DNA of 64,000 nt from Paenibacillus_G sp049942825 (GTDB taxonomy: Bacteria > Bacillota > Bacilli > Paenibacillales > NBRC-103111). The notes beneath the pieces were generated by a model. The model was not told the origin of the DNA. It worked only from the letters and a program-made list of their open reading frames with translations, and did not search any database. The translations under genes and the position numbers were made by a program. Position 1 is the first letter of the stretch. The number at the start of each line of letters is the position of its first letter. The DNA lies in NCBI RefSeq assembly GCF_049942825.1, contig NZ_CP187970.1, positions 5,394,001 through 5,458,000 on the forward strand, written 5' to 3'. Below are positions 47,968 through 57,292 of the stretch, piece by piece.

Positions 47968-50583
47968 CTAGGAGCTCATCCGCATAACCTGATACTGTTC
48001 GAGCGACATGAGCACTTCCCTGGGCTTGCTGCCTTCGTACGGGCCGACGACGCCGCGCGCTTCCATCGTATCGATGAGCCGGGCTGCGCGGGTATACCCA
48101 ACCCGCATCCGACGCTGCAGCAGGGACACGGAAGCCTGCTTCGCCTCAAGAATGATCTGAACCGCCTGATCATAGAGCTCGTCCTCGTACTGGTCCCCGT
48201 CGTCCTGCTTCTCTTCGACCATAGGCACCATATCCTCGACGTACTCCGCCTGACCCTGCGTGCGCACATAATTCACTACAGCCTCCACCTCCTGGTCGGA
48301 GAGGAACGCGCCCTGCACCCGCACCGGCTTGGAGGCGCCCATCGGCAGGTACAGCATATCCCCGCGGCCAAGCAGCTTCTCCGCGCCCGCGGAATCCAGA
48401 ATCGTCCGGGAGTCAACCTGCGACGATACGCCGAAGGCAATCCGCGACGGGATATTGGCCTTGATGACGCCCGTGATGACGTCTACGGATGGACGCTGGG
48501 TAGCGATGATTAGGTGAATCCCCGCCGCACGGGCCATCTGGGCCAAACGGCAGATCGCATCCTCGACATCGTTTGCAGCGACCATCATGAGATCCGCAAG
48601 CTCGTCGACGATCACGACGATATAAGGCAACGGGGCACCCGTCTGCGTCTCCAGCAGCATCGTATTGTAGCCTTCGATATTCCGCGTACCGCTCTTGGAG
48701 AACAGCTCATAACGCTTCTCCATCTCGACGACGACCTTCTTCAGCGCAAGCGAAGCGCGCTTCGGATCAGTGACGACCGGCGCCAGCAGGTGCGGAATGC
48801 CGTTATAGACATTGAGCTCGACCATCTTCGGGTCGATCATCAGGAACTTGACTTCGTCAGGCTTCGCCTTGTAGAGCACACTGGTGATAATGCCGTTGAT
48901 ACACACCGATTTGCCCGAGCCGGTTGCGCCGGCTACGAGCATATGCGGCATCCGCGCCAGGTTGCCGACGATCGGCTGACCGGAAATATCGCGGCCGAAG
49001 GTGATCGACAGCTTGGAGGCCGCATCCTGGAAGGCGCCGCTCTCCATGACCTCGCGCATCGTGACGACCGACACCTCGGAATTCGGCACCTCGATGCCAA
49101 TCGCTGATTTGCCCGGGATCGGCGCTTCCATCCGGATGTCCTTGGCCGCAAGGGCCAGAGCAATATCGTCGGTCAGCGACACGATCCGGGATACCTTCAC
49201 CCCGACGTCCGGCTGGATTTCGTAGCGCGTCACCGCCGGGCCTCGAACCACTTCCAGCACCTTGGCGCGGACGCCGAAGCTCTCGAGCGTCGCCTCGAGT
49301 TTGCGGGCGACCGCCTTATAATCCAGCGATTCGCCCCCTTTGCCGGAAGCAGGCTTCGAGAGCAGATTCAGCGGAGGCAGCTCATACGGTATCTCCAGCG
49401 GCTTGTTCTTGATATCAAACTCCTCGCCAGCCCCTGCGCTATCCTCGGCTGAGGCGGCAGCCGCAGAGGCAGCCGGTGCGGAGCCGGCAGAAGCCGGACC
49501 TGCTGCCGGTGCCGGTGAGGCCGGCTGGAAGGATGTCTCCTGCTTCACCTGCTCCTGGAAATCGCGGATGACCGGAATCGCCGGATCATGGGTGCGCGTA
49601 AGCGGGGCCGGCATCTCGTCCTCGTCCGCAGGAGGCACGAATACCCCAGGGCCCACCGGCTCGGCGGAGTACACGCTGACGCCCTCTTCCTCCCCATCGT
49701 CCCATTCGGACGCCTTGCCCTTCTCTTTCTTCGGCTTCTCTTCATCCGACCGGCTGCCTTTGATCAGCTCCATGAACACCGAACGCTTGGCCGTCTTCTG
49801 CCGGACTTTGCGCTGCGGCTTCACGGTCTCTTCGTCGAGCTCGTCCGGCATCTCGTCCTCATCCTCCGGCTCGTATGCCGCAGCGGCGGCTTCCGCCGCT
49901 TTACGCTTCTTCTCCGCGGCGGCCGCCGCCTTCGCCGCCTGCTTCTGCCGCTCCTGGAGCTTGCGCTGCAGATAGCGGCCGAACAGCGTGTCCTTGAACG
50001 CCTTGCGGCCTCTTACCTTGTCCACGATGTCCGCGACGGACAGCCCCGTCACCATCATGAAGCCTGCGGCGAACAGCATGTACTGGATCAGCCGGGCGCC
50101 GAGATTGCTGAAGAGCATGAAGAGCACGGAGTACAGCGAGGCGCCGATCATGCCGCCGCCGACTTCGTCCCGGAGGATGGCCTGCCCCTGCTGTGTGGGC
50201 TTCACCCCTTCCTTCATGCTGTACCAGGTCTGCGACCAGATTTGACTACCGGTGAAATCCGCCTTCGGATACAGCTGGGCGAATACCGAAATATGGCTCA
50301 TGAGCAGCAGGGACAGCACGATGAGCGCAATGCCGTACTTGCGCGGGGTCCGCCACACCGGCCATTCCCGCTTCATCATGGCATAAAGACCCGCATAGAT
50401 GAAGACCAGCGGTATGAGAAAATCCCACGTTCCGATCAGAAACCGGAACAAGTATGTAAGTGATCGGGCCACGGAGCCCTCTCGCGACAGTGCGATAATG
50501 GAGAGAGTCAGAATCGCGATCCCGTACAGTTCGAACTTCACATTTGTTTTGATTCCTTTGCCCTTTTTCCTTTTCTTGGACAA
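47968..50583 (-). CDS. spoIIIE: SpoIIIE/FtsK-type DNA translocase
   Basis: 871-aa DNA pump. Four or five N-terminal membrane helices (to about residue 180) are followed by a long Ala/Glu/Lys- and Pro-rich linker to about 400, then the motor: Walker A G-A-T-G-S-G-K-S in L-V-A-G-A-T-G-S-G-K-S-V, Walker B I-V-V-I-V-D-E-L-A-D-L, and I-A-T-Q-R-P-S. The end carries the winged-helix gamma domain (L-L-Q-R-R-M-R-V-G-Y-T-R-A-A-R-L-I-D). It moves chromosomal DNA into the forespore or through a division septum. The position next to ylzJ-tepA matches spoIIIE of B. subtilis. Confidence 0.96.
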   Translation of the reverse strand: MSKKRKKGKGIKTNVKFELYGIAILTLSIIALSREGSVARSLTYLFRFLIGTWDFLIPLVFIYAGLYAMMKREWPVWRTPRKYGIALIVLSLLLMSHISVFAQLYPKADFTGSQIWSQTWYSMKEGVKPTQQGQAILRDEVGGGMIGASLYSVLFMLFSNLGARLIQYMLFAAGFMMVTGLSVADIVDKVRGRKAFKDTLFGRYLQRKLQERQKQAAKAAAAAEKKRKAAEAAAAAYEPEDEDEMPDELDEETVKPQRKVRQKTAKRSVFMELIKGSRSDEEKPKKEKGKASEWDDGEEEGVSVYSAEPVGPGVFVPPADEDEMPAPLTRTHDPAIPVIRDFQEQVKQETSFQPASPAPAAGPASAGSAPAASAAAASAEDSAGAGEEFDIKNKPLEIPYELPPLNLLSKPASGKGGESLDYKAVARKLEATLESFGVRAKVLEVVRGPAVTRYEIQPDVGVKVSRIVSLTDDIALALAAKDIRMEAPIPGKSAIGIEVPNSEVSVVTMREVMESGAFQDAASKLSITFGRDISGQPIVGNLARMPHMLVAGATGSGKSVCINGIITSVLYKAKPDEVKFLMIDPKMVELNVYNGIPHLLAPVVTDPKRASLALKKVVVEMEKRYELFSKSGTRNIEGYNTMLLETQTGAPLPYIVVIVDELADLMMVAANDVEDAICRLAQMARAAGIHLIIATQRPSVDVITGVIKANIPSRIAFGVSSQVDSRTILDSAGAEKLLGRGDMLYLPMGASKPVRVQGAFLSDQEVEAVVNYVRTQGQAEYVEDMVPMVEEKQDDGDQYEDELYDQAVQIILEAKQASVSLLQRRMRVGYTRAARLIDTMEARGVVGPYEGSKPREVLMSLEQYQVMRMSS

Positions 50584-50652
50584 GGCCGCTCACCCCCGAG
50601 GAATCATTATACCATAACCTGGGGGCAAAACGGTAAAAGGGCCGGATTTCGA

Positions 50653-50883
50653 TTACTCGGTCGAGAGAACCGGCTGGAACTCGATCAGGCGGCCCGGCGA
50701 ATATTGAGGATTGAGATAATCCTGAGGGTTTCCGCTGAGCAGACGGACGATCGTCGCCTGCTGCCCGTTGAGAGGCAGCACCTGCATCATCACGCCGTTC
50801 ATGACGATCTCCACCGGCGGCTGAACCTCGCTCTCCATTCCCTCCATGACCGCTTCCATCGGAAGAATGGTATAGTGGGTCAT
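50653..50883 (-). CDS. ylzJ: YlzJ-like small protein
   Basis: 76-aa protein (M-T-H-Y-T-I-L-P-M-E-A-V) of the small YlzJ family, unknown function. Its ATG overlaps the tepA stop (ATGA), so it is translated with tepA. It lies between tepA and spoIIIE, as in Bacillus. Confidence 0.88.
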   Translation of the reverse strand: MTHYTILPMEAVMEGMESEVQPPVEIVMNGVMMQVLPLNGQQATIVRLLSGNPQDYLNPQYSPGRLIEFQPVLSTE

Positions 50884-51626
50884 TGCACCATCCCCCCGGT
50901 GCCGCTGCTGCGGCGCTCTTCGATCAATGCATTCAGCTTGCGGATCGCGTCACCCACCCCGCCGATCTGGTCGATGAGCCCGTATCTGACCGCGTCCGCA
51001 CCGATTACGGTCGTCCCGATATCGCGGGTCAGCTCTCCGGTTTTGAACATAAGCTCCTTAAATTTGCCCTCGTCGACTCTGGAGTGACGCGTAACGAACC
51101 GGATCACCCGTTCCTGCATTTTGTCGAGGTATTCGAAGGTCTGCGGAACTCCGATCACCAGCCCGTTGAGCCGGATCGGATGAATGGTCATCGTCGCGGT
51201 CTCAGCGATGATCGAATGGTTCGCCGATACGGCGATCGGCACCCCGATGCTGTGGCCTCCTCCGAGTACCAGCGTAACGGTCGGCTTCGACAGTGTGGCG
51301 ATCATCTCTGCGATAGCCAGGCCGGCCTCCACGTCGCCGCCCACCGTATTCAGAATGATGAGCACACCCTCGATCTTCGCATTCTGCTCGGCAGCGACAA
51401 GCTGCGGGATCAAATGCTCATATTTTGTCGTCTTGTTCTGCGGCGGGAGTACCATATGCCCCTCCACCTGACCGATAATGGTCATGCAGAATATATTCGA
51501 CTCTCCGCTGGGCGCTACAGTCTGCCCGAGCTGCTGGATGGTCTCGACGGTCGTTCCCTTGCGTACTTCTTCACCCGGCGCGGCAGGCGGATTTTGCGGT
51601 GTCTGTTCTTGCTTGTTATTGGACAA
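50880..51626 (-). CDS. tepA: TepA, ClpP-fold membrane-associated protease-like protein
   Basis: 248-aa ClpP/SppA-fold protein (translocation-enhancing protein family). It has a disordered, Pro-rich N-terminus, then the serine-protease-like core: I-L-N-T-V-G-G-D-V-E-A-G-L, G-G-G-H-S-I-G-V-P (nucleophile Ser) and T-I-H-P-I-R-L-N (His). The start is the TTG at 51626, eight bases after GGGGAG; the ATG at 51719 would sit inside the rnjB terminator. B. subtilis TepA is linked to degradation of small spore proteins and to secretion. Confidence 0.9.
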   Translation of the reverse strand: MSNNKQEQTPQNPPAAPGEEVRKGTTVETIQQLGQTVAPSGESNIFCMTIIGQVEGHMVLPPQNKTTKYEHLIPQLVAAEQNAKIEGVLIILNTVGGDVEAGLAIAEMIATLSKPTVTLVLGGGHSIGVPIAVSANHSIIAETATMTIHPIRLNGLVIGVPQTFEYLDKMQERVIRFVTRHSRVDEGKFKELMFKTGELTRDIGTTVIGADAVRYGLIDQIGGVGDAIRKLNALIEERRSSGTGGMVQ

Positions 51627-51708
51627 GATGCGCACACTCCCCGGTGTTCTGATCAAATCTCCTATAGTATGGGTCTGCCGCCTGAAAATATGTAACGGGA
51701 CAGCAAAA

Positions 51709-51749
51709 AGAGCTTTCACACGCAGCAGCTCGCAGGCGTGGAAAGCTCT
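51709..51749 (-). terminator. Intrinsic terminator of rnjB
   Basis: Long stem AGAGCTTTC..CGC / GCG..GAAAGCTCT followed on the minus strand by TTTTTGCTG. It lies about 40 bases after the rnjB stop. Confidence 0.9.
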
Positions 51750-51791
51750 CAGGATGATTGGATCAGGTGATTAAGTGACTAATGCCGACAC

Positions 51792-53468
51792 TCATACCTC
51801 CATAATAATCGGAAGGATCATCGGTCTTCTTCTGGTTTGTTCATAAAGGAATCGTCCGAGCGCATCCTTGACATGAGTCTTCAAGGACGCCCATTCATTG
51901 ACATTCTCGTTCATCAGGCGGTGCAGGGTCGACGTGACGATCCGGTTGGCTTCTTCGAGCAGCCCTTCCGACTCACGGACATACACGAAGCCGCGGGAAA
52001 TGATATCCGGTCCGGACAGGATGGTACCGTCCTGCTTGCTCAGCGTAACCACCACGACGAGAATCCCGTCCTGGGACAGCAGCTTGCGGTCCCGCAGAAC
52101 GATGTTCCCTACGTCGCCGACCCCGAGGCCGTCGATAAGGATGTTGCCGGCTTGGACCTTGGAGCCTTTGCGGGCTACGCCGTCCTGAATCTCCACCGTG
52201 TCGCCGTTGTCCACAATGAAGATGTCCTCGCGCGCTACGCCGACCGATTCCGCCAGCAGCCCGTGCTGGCGGAGCATCCGGTATTCCCCGTGAATCGGGA
52301 TAAAATACTTCGGACGCATGATGTTCAGCATGAGCTTCAGCTCTTCCTGGGAGCCGTGGCCCGATACGTGTACGCCGGTGATCGAACCCGGCCCGTAGAT
52401 GACATGGGCCCCGATCCGCATCAGCTCGTCCACGGTACGGCCTACGTACCGCTCGTTGCCTGGGATCGGCGTTGCCGCGATGATCACGGTGTCACCCGGC
52501 AGGATGTCCACCTTGCGGTGTGTGGAACGCGCCATGCGAGTAAGCGCAGACATCGGCTCTCCCTGCGAACCCGTAGAGAGAATGGCCACGCGGTCCGCGG
52601 CCAGCTTGTTCACTTCTTCCGGCTCAATAAGCATGCCTTCCGGAATATGCAGATAGCCAAGCTCGCTGGCGATCGTCACCACGTTCACCATGCTCCGGCC
52701 GATTACCGTCAGCTTCCGCTTGGTCGTTACGCATGCGTCAATCACCTGCTGGATCCGGTGAATGTTCGAGGCGAACGTAGCGATAATGACGCGCTGCTTC
52801 GCCTTGCGGAACACCTCTTCAATCTCCGCTCCGACGCTGCGCTCCGAGCCGGTATAGCCCGGGCGCTCGGCGTTCGTACTGTCGGACATCAAGGCGAGAA
52901 CGCCTTTGTGTCCGATGGCCGCCATCCGGTGCAGATCTGCATACTGCTCGTTGACGGGAGTCTGGTCGAACTTGAAGTCTCCGGTGTGGACTACGTTGCC
53001 CTCCGGTGTCTCCAGACAGACCCCTACGGAATCCGGGATGCTGTGATTCGTTTTAAAGAACGTCGCCGTCATCGTTCCCAATTCCAGCTCGGAATCCGCC
53101 GTAATGACGATCCGTTTGGTCTCGCCGAGCAGGTTGGCTTCCTTCAGCTTGGTCTCAATCAGCCCCATCGTCAGCCTTGTCCCATATACCGGCACGTTCA
53201 GGTGCTTGAGTACATAGGGCAGGCCGCCGATATGGTCTTCATGGCCGTGGGTGATGATGATGCCGCGGATCTTATCCCGGTTCTCCGTCAGGTACGAGAT
53301 GTCCGGAATGACGATATCGATTCCGAGCATATCCTCCTCCGGGAATTTCAGACCGCAATCGATGACGACAATATCCTGATTGTATTGAACAACGTACATA
53401 TTCTTACCAATTTCGCCCACGCCGCCCAGGGCAAAGATCGATAGCTTTTCCGTATTTTTCTTAGACAA
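51792..53468 (-). CDS. rnjB: Ribonuclease J (RNase J2 / RnjB position)
   Basis: 558-aa beta-CASP metallo-beta-lactamase ribonuclease. The zinc motif I-T-H-G-H-E-D-H-I-G-G (His74, His76, Asp78, His79) is complete, and beta-CASP motifs follow (G-D-F-K-F-D-Q-T-P, S-D-S-T-N-A-E-R-P-G, G-S-Q-G-E-P). The start is a TTG at 53468, ten bases after GGAGG. By place between dapA and tepA it is the B. subtilis RnjB (YmfA) counterpart. The full set of metal ligands suggests it could be catalytic in its own right. Confidence 0.95.
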   Translation of the reverse strand: MSKKNTEKLSIFALGGVGEIGKNMYVVQYNQDIVVIDCGLKFPEEDMLGIDIVIPDISYLTENRDKIRGIIITHGHEDHIGGLPYVLKHLNVPVYGTRLTMGLIETKLKEANLLGETKRIVITADSELELGTMTATFFKTNHSIPDSVGVCLETPEGNVVHTGDFKFDQTPVNEQYADLHRMAAIGHKGVLALMSDSTNAERPGYTGSERSVGAEIEEVFRKAKQRVIIATFASNIHRIQQVIDACVTTKRKLTVIGRSMVNVVTIASELGYLHIPEGMLIEPEEVNKLAADRVAILSTGSQGEPMSALTRMARSTHRKVDILPGDTVIIAATPIPGNERYVGRTVDELMRIGAHVIYGPGSITGVHVSGHGSQEELKLMLNIMRPKYFIPIHGEYRMLRQHGLLAESVGVAREDIFIVDNGDTVEIQDGVARKGSKVQAGNILIDGLGVGDVGNIVLRDRKLLSQDGILVVVVTLSKQDGTILSGPDIISRGFVYVRESEGLLEEANRIVTSTLHRLMNENVNEWASLKTHVKDALGRFLYEQTRRRPMILPIIMEV

Positions 53469-53676
53469 TGTAGATAAACCTCCTCCAGTTAATTGACGAC
53501 GATTTCATTATGAGCTGCAAACCATTAAATACCGCACCAGTCACTTGCAACCATTATACATGATAAAAAGTTCCATTTACAAGCAAAGCCTAGGGCAAGG
53601 GCTGAACCGGCCTTCAGCCCCTATTGCCTTCTAGTATCTCCCAAATGATAAGCGCTTACACCAGGAGCTTGGAAAA

Positions 53677-53703
53677 AACCGGTGCCGTGTGCAGGCACCG
53701 GTT
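53677..53703 (-). terminator. Intrinsic terminator of dapA
   Basis: Perfect stem AACCGGTGCC/GGCACCGGTT with a seven-base loop, followed on the minus strand by TTTTCC. It lies 14 bases after the dapA stop. Confidence 0.93.
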
Positions 53704-53717
53704 CTCTTCCCCTCGTT

Positions 53718-54584
53718 CTATTGCTGGAACAAGGAAGCGATAAACCGTTCTTCCGCCTCATTTGCCGCCACGAGCGGCAGGCGTACGCCGCCGGCAGGCA
53801 GCCCCTTCAGCGAGAGGGCGGCCTTCACAGGAGCCGGACTCGGGAAGGTGAACAGACCGCTGAATACCGGCAGCAGCTGTCCATGCAGCTTAGCAGCCTG
53901 CTTTACATCGCCGCTCTGGTACGCCGCGATCATCTGCTTCATTTCTTTACCGACCACGTGGCTCGCCACACTGATGATGCCGTGCGCCCCGACGGACAGG
54001 GCCGGAAGCCCCGCGCTGTCGTCTCCGGTGTAGACGATGAAGCCTTCCGCCGCACCGCTGACGATCTGCGTCAGCTGGTCCGTGCCCGCACAGTCCTTGG
54101 TAGCGACGATGTTCGGGATGTGGGACAGCCGGATCGTCGTCTCGGCGCTGATGTTCACGCTGGAGCGGGAAGGAACATTGTAGAGAATGACCGGGATCGA
54201 TACTGACTCGGCCACCGCTTTGAAGTGCTGGTACAGTCCCTCCTGCGAAGGACGGTTATAGTAAGGCGCTGCGAGGAGCAGGGCGTTTACGCCGAGCTTC
54301 TCCGCCGCCTGGGACAGATGGATGCTGTGCGCCGTATCGTTGCTGCCTGTGCCCGCAATGATACCGCACCGGCCCTTCGCCCGCTTGACGGCGGCTTCGA
54401 AGAGCTGAAGCTTCTCCTCCTCGGTAAGGGTGGGCGACTCTCCCGTCGTTCCCGAAATAACCAAGGAATCGCTTTCCTGCTCATCGACCAGATAGTCGAA
54501 TACTGTTCCAAAACCTTCCCAATCGATCTTGAGATCGCTGTCGAAGGGAGTGATCATCGCTGTAATCAGTCTGCCGAAATCCAA
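53718..54584 (-). CDS. dapA: DapA 4-hydroxy-tetrahydrodipicolinate synthase
   Basis: 288-aa TIM-barrel aldolase joining pyruvate and aspartate semialdehyde, the first step to diaminopimelate, lysine and dipicolinate. Schiff-base Lys163 (A-T-K-D-C-A-G), Tyr135 (L-Y-N-V-P-S-R) and the G-T-T-G-E-S motif (45-50) are present. The start is TTG at 54584, seven bases after AGGAGG. A 320-base gap with overlapping hairpins separates it from dapG upstream, so expression may be set separately. Confidence 0.97.
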   Translation of the reverse strand: MDFGRLITAMITPFDSDLKIDWEGFGTVFDYLVDEQESDSLVISGTTGESPTLTEEEKLQLFEAAVKRAKGRCGIIAGTGSNDTAHSIHLSQAAEKLGVNALLLAAPYYNRPSQEGLYQHFKAVAESVSIPVILYNVPSRSSVNISAETTIRLSHIPNIVATKDCAGTDQLTQIVSGAAEGFIVYTGDDSAGLPALSVGAHGIISVASHVVGKEMKQMIAAYQSGDVKQAAKLHGQLLPVFSGLFTFPSPAPVKAALSLKGLPAGGVRLPLVAANEAEERFIASLFQQ

Positions 54585-54904
54585 GAGTACTCCTCCTATC
54601 CTGCTGTCCGAGGCTGCGAGGCAGCCTCTGCCTGTTCGCAGAGGAAACCTGCGAGTGGGTAGCTTCTTAAGTAAGAACTATCAATCCATACAACCGGTTA
54701 AGCCGTGATGCCACAACATGACCTTATTCAGGGCAGCATGACATTTTATAGAATGGTGGCCTGAAGAAGAAGGTGCGGACGCAGGCTGCAGACCTCTAAC
54801 GCTTTATCTCTTTACCTGCTTGCAGTGCTTGTCAGCAGCAAATCGCCTTCACGGCAGCCGACCGGTCCGGAAAGCCTCCCGCTCCCCGGACTCCAGCCGC
54901 TTTA
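54585..54904 (-). promoter_or_regulatory. dapG-dapA intergenic leader with overlapping hairpins
   Basis: 320 bases without a gene. At 54610-54644 two stems compete for the same bases: GAGGCTGC/GCAGCCTC (8 bp, loop 3) and CCTCTGC/GCAGAGG (7 bp). They lie 25-30 bases before the dapA Shine-Dalgarno. A GTCCGG/CCGGAC stem at about 54865-54891 follows dapG but lacks a U-run. No lysine-riboswitch core sequence was recognised. No confident promoter was found. Confidence 0.45.
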
Positions 54905-56122
54905 CTACCTGTGAAGCTCGAACTGCTTATGCAGCGCCCGCACCGCCTTGGCCATATCATGTTCTTCGACCAGCACCCAGATTGTCGTGTTCGAATCCGC
55001 CGACTGCAGGATGCTGATATCTTCTTTCGTCAGCGCTTCAACGATGTGCGCCATGATCCCCGGAACGCCGTTCATGCCCCCGCCGATGACGGAAACCTTC
55101 GCGCAGTTCGGCGTAATGTGAGGCGTCAGCCCCAGCTCCTCGAGCTTCTTCGCCGCTCTCGGCGCCTCGTGGTCAAAGACCGTATAGACGACACCGGAGG
55201 GGTTTACGTTGATAAAGTCAACGGAAATCCGCTCCTGCGCCATCGCCTTGAAGACGCTGAGCTGCAGATCGAAGCTGCCCTCCTGGGGGGTTACGCGAAT
55301 CTGAGAGACGCCCGCCACATGAGCGATCCCGGTGACGAAGCGGTCCTGCACCGCTCCCGGCCCGGACTTCAGGACGGAAGGATGCGTCACCAGCGTTCCC
55401 GGATCCTTGGAGAACGTCGAGCGGACCCGCACCGGGATACCGGCATGCATCGCCACCTCTACCGCGCGGGGATGAATCACCTTCGCGCCGAGGTGGGCCA
55501 TGTTGCAGATCTCGACATACGAAACGATCGGCAGCGGCTTGGCATCCGCGACGATGCGCGGGTCGGCCGTAAGAATGCCGCTGACATCCGTGAAGATATC
55601 CACCATCTCCGCATGCAGTGCAGCGCCCAGCGCCGTAGCCGATGTGTCGCTGCCTCCTCTGCCGAGCGTGGTGAAGTCCCCTTCCTCCGTCTGCCCCTGG
55701 AATCCCGCTACGATAACGACTTTGCCCTGCTCGAGCCCTTCGAGAATGCGAACAGGCTCGATCGACAGGATCTGCGCGTTTCCGAAGTCGGCATTCGTGC
55801 GAATCCCCGCCTGTGCTCCCGTAAGAACAGTAGCGGGGAGACCATGCGCATTGAGCAGGCTGCAGAGCGTCGCCGCCGAGATCAGCTCGCCGCACACGAG
55901 CAGCATGTCTCGCTCCCGCGGAGAAAGCGCATTCCCGTTGGATGCGGCCCAGCCTAGCAGCGTATCGGTCGCATAGGGCTCCCCTTTGCGTCCCATCGCC
56001 GAAACGACGACAACTGGTTTGTAGCCCTGGTTCAATGCATCTTCGATGTGTTCGATAACATGTGCTCTGGCCTCGGCGGTGGATAAGGACGTGCCTCCAA
56101 ACTTCTGCACCAAGATCTTCAT
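54905..56122 (-). CDS. dapG: Aspartokinase (DapG type)
   Basis: 405-aa aspartate kinase, first enzyme of the aspartate family pathway. The kinase start M-K-I-L-V-Q-K-F-G-G-T-S-L-S, G-R-G-G-S-D-T-S-A-T-A-L-G and C-terminal tandem ACT domains (G-S-F-D-L-Q-L-S-V-F, N-C-A-K-V-S-V-I-G-G-G-M) are present. In B. subtilis DapG is the diaminopimelate-inhibited isozyme in the same position. The start is the ATG at 56122 with AGAGGG upstream; the 45-codon extension runs through the asd terminator and is rejected. Confidence 0.96.
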   Translation of the reverse strand: MKILVQKFGGTSLSTAEARAHVIEHIEDALNQGYKPVVVVSAMGRKGEPYATDTLLGWAASNGNALSPRERDMLLVCGELISAATLCSLLNAHGLPATVLTGAQAGIRTNADFGNAQILSIEPVRILEGLEQGKVVIVAGFQGQTEEGDFTTLGRGGSDTSATALGAALHAEMVDIFTDVSGILTADPRIVADAKPLPIVSYVEICNMAHLGAKVIHPRAVEVAMHAGIPVRVRSTFSKDPGTLVTHPSVLKSGPGAVQDRFVTGIAHVAGVSQIRVTPQEGSFDLQLSVFKAMAQERISVDFINVNPSGVVYTVFDHEAPRAAKKLEELGLTPHITPNCAKVSVIGGGMNGVPGIMAHIVEALTKEDISILQSADSNTTIWVLVEEHDMAKAVRALHKQFELHR

Positions 56123-56165
56123 GAAGATCCCTCTCCTCTTCTCCACCTGTCTTGAAAAAAGCAAA

Positions 56166-56199
56166 AGCCTGGCTTTCTGCGCGGTACAGAAAGCCGGCT
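56166..56199 (-). terminator. Intrinsic terminator of asd
   Basis: Thirteen-base stem AGCCGGCTTTCTG/CAGAAAGCCAGGCT (one bulge) on the minus strand followed by TTTGCTTTTTTC. It lies between asd and dapG, so dapG is reached by read-through or its own promoter. Confidence 0.88.
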
Positions 56200-56211
56200 G
56201 CCAAACGGTTG

Positions 56212-57249
56212 CTACTGCTGGACGGCGATGTACTCGGCAATCTGCACGGCGTTCCAAGCGGCGCCTTTCAGCAGATTATCCGAGACGATCCACAGGTTCA
56301 GCGCACGAGGATTGCTCAGATCCCGGCGGATGCGGCCTACGAACGTTTCGTTCCTGCCGGCCGCATCCGTTGCGAGCGGATACAGCTGCTCCGCCGGATT
56401 GTCCTGCAGCACGATGCCTGGAGCGTCCGCGAGCAGGCGCCTCGCTTCCTCCACATCGAAATCTTCCTTAAGCTCGACGTAGACGGATTCGGAGTGGCCG
56501 TAGACTACGGGAATACGTACGCAGGTAGCGGTCACTTCCAGGGATTCGTCGCCCATGATTTTCTTGGTTTCATTGATCATCTTCATTTCTTCGTAAGTAA
56601 ACCCGTTCTCCACGAACTTGTCGATCTGCGGAATCGCATTGAAGGCGATTTGGTGTTTTCTCTGCAGGGAGCCTACAGGCAGAATCTGCGGCTCCGGCCG
56701 CCTGCCCTCAAGCACCTCGCGGGACTGCCGTAGCATCTCCTCAATCGCGCTTGCTCCCGCACCCGATACCGCCTGGTACGTGGAGACGATGATGCGCGAG
56801 ATCCCATAGCGGTCATAGAGCGGCTTTAGTGTCTGCACCATCTGGATCGTGGAGCAGTTCGGATTGGCAATGATGCCCCTGTGGTCGCTGATCCGGTCGA
56901 TATTGACTTCCGGTACGACAAGCGGGGTATCCGGATCCATACGGAAGGCGCTCGTATTGTCGATGCATACCGTGCCGTGCTTGATCGCTTCCGGCACCAG
57001 TGTGCGGCTGACGTCGCCGCCGGCGCTGAAGAGAGCGATATCGATCCCCTCGAAGCTCTCCGGCACCGCTTCCTCGATCGTAATCTCACGGCCCTTGAAC
57101 TCGACCTTCTTGCCCGCGGAACGCGCGGAAGACAGCAGCTTCAATTCGTTCAGGGGGAAATCCCGCTCGGAGAGCAAACGGATAATCTGCTCGCCGACCG
57201 CACCTGTTGCGCCCACTACTGCGACATTAAACAACTTCTGTTCCGACAT
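56212..57249 (-). CDS. asd: Aspartate-semialdehyde dehydrogenase
   Basis: 345-aa NADPH-dependent enzyme reducing aspartyl phosphate to the semialdehyde. The N-terminal G-A-T-G-A-V-G nucleotide motif (13-19) and catalytic Cys132 (N-P-N-C-S-T-I-Q) are present, as is a late His in the substrate region (V-Y-G-H-S-E-S). It lies directly after spoVFB in the conserved spoVFA-spoVFB-asd-dapG-dapA order that links lysine-branch and dipicolinate synthesis. Confidence 0.97.
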   Translation of the reverse strand: MSEQKLFNVAVVGATGAVGEQIIRLLSERDFPLNELKLLSSARSAGKKVEFKGREITIEEAVPESFEGIDIALFSAGGDVSRTLVPEAIKHGTVCIDNTSAFRMDPDTPLVVPEVNIDRISDHRGIIANPNCSTIQMVQTLKPLYDRYGISRIIVSTYQAVSGAGASAIEEMLRQSREVLEGRRPEPQILPVGSLQRKHQIAFNAIPQIDKFVENGFTYEEMKMINETKKIMGDESLEVTATCVRIPVVYGHSESVYVELKEDFDVEEARRLLADAPGIVLQDNPAEQLYPLATDAAGRNETFVGRIRRDLSNPRALNLWIVSDNLLKGAAWNAVQIAEYIAVQQ

Positions 57250-57292
57250 CTGTACGTCTCTCCCTATCGTGATGAAAGAATCCAGTGCAAGA

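Noticed and set aside
51837..53444. A 535-codon plus-strand frame antisense to rnjB
   Set aside because: The RNase J frame carries every catalytic motif; the antisense translation shows none and no ribosome site.
54585..54904. Lysine riboswitch before dapA or dapG
   Set aside because: A weak resemblance (AGAGG...) was seen, but the conserved L-box core segments are missing.
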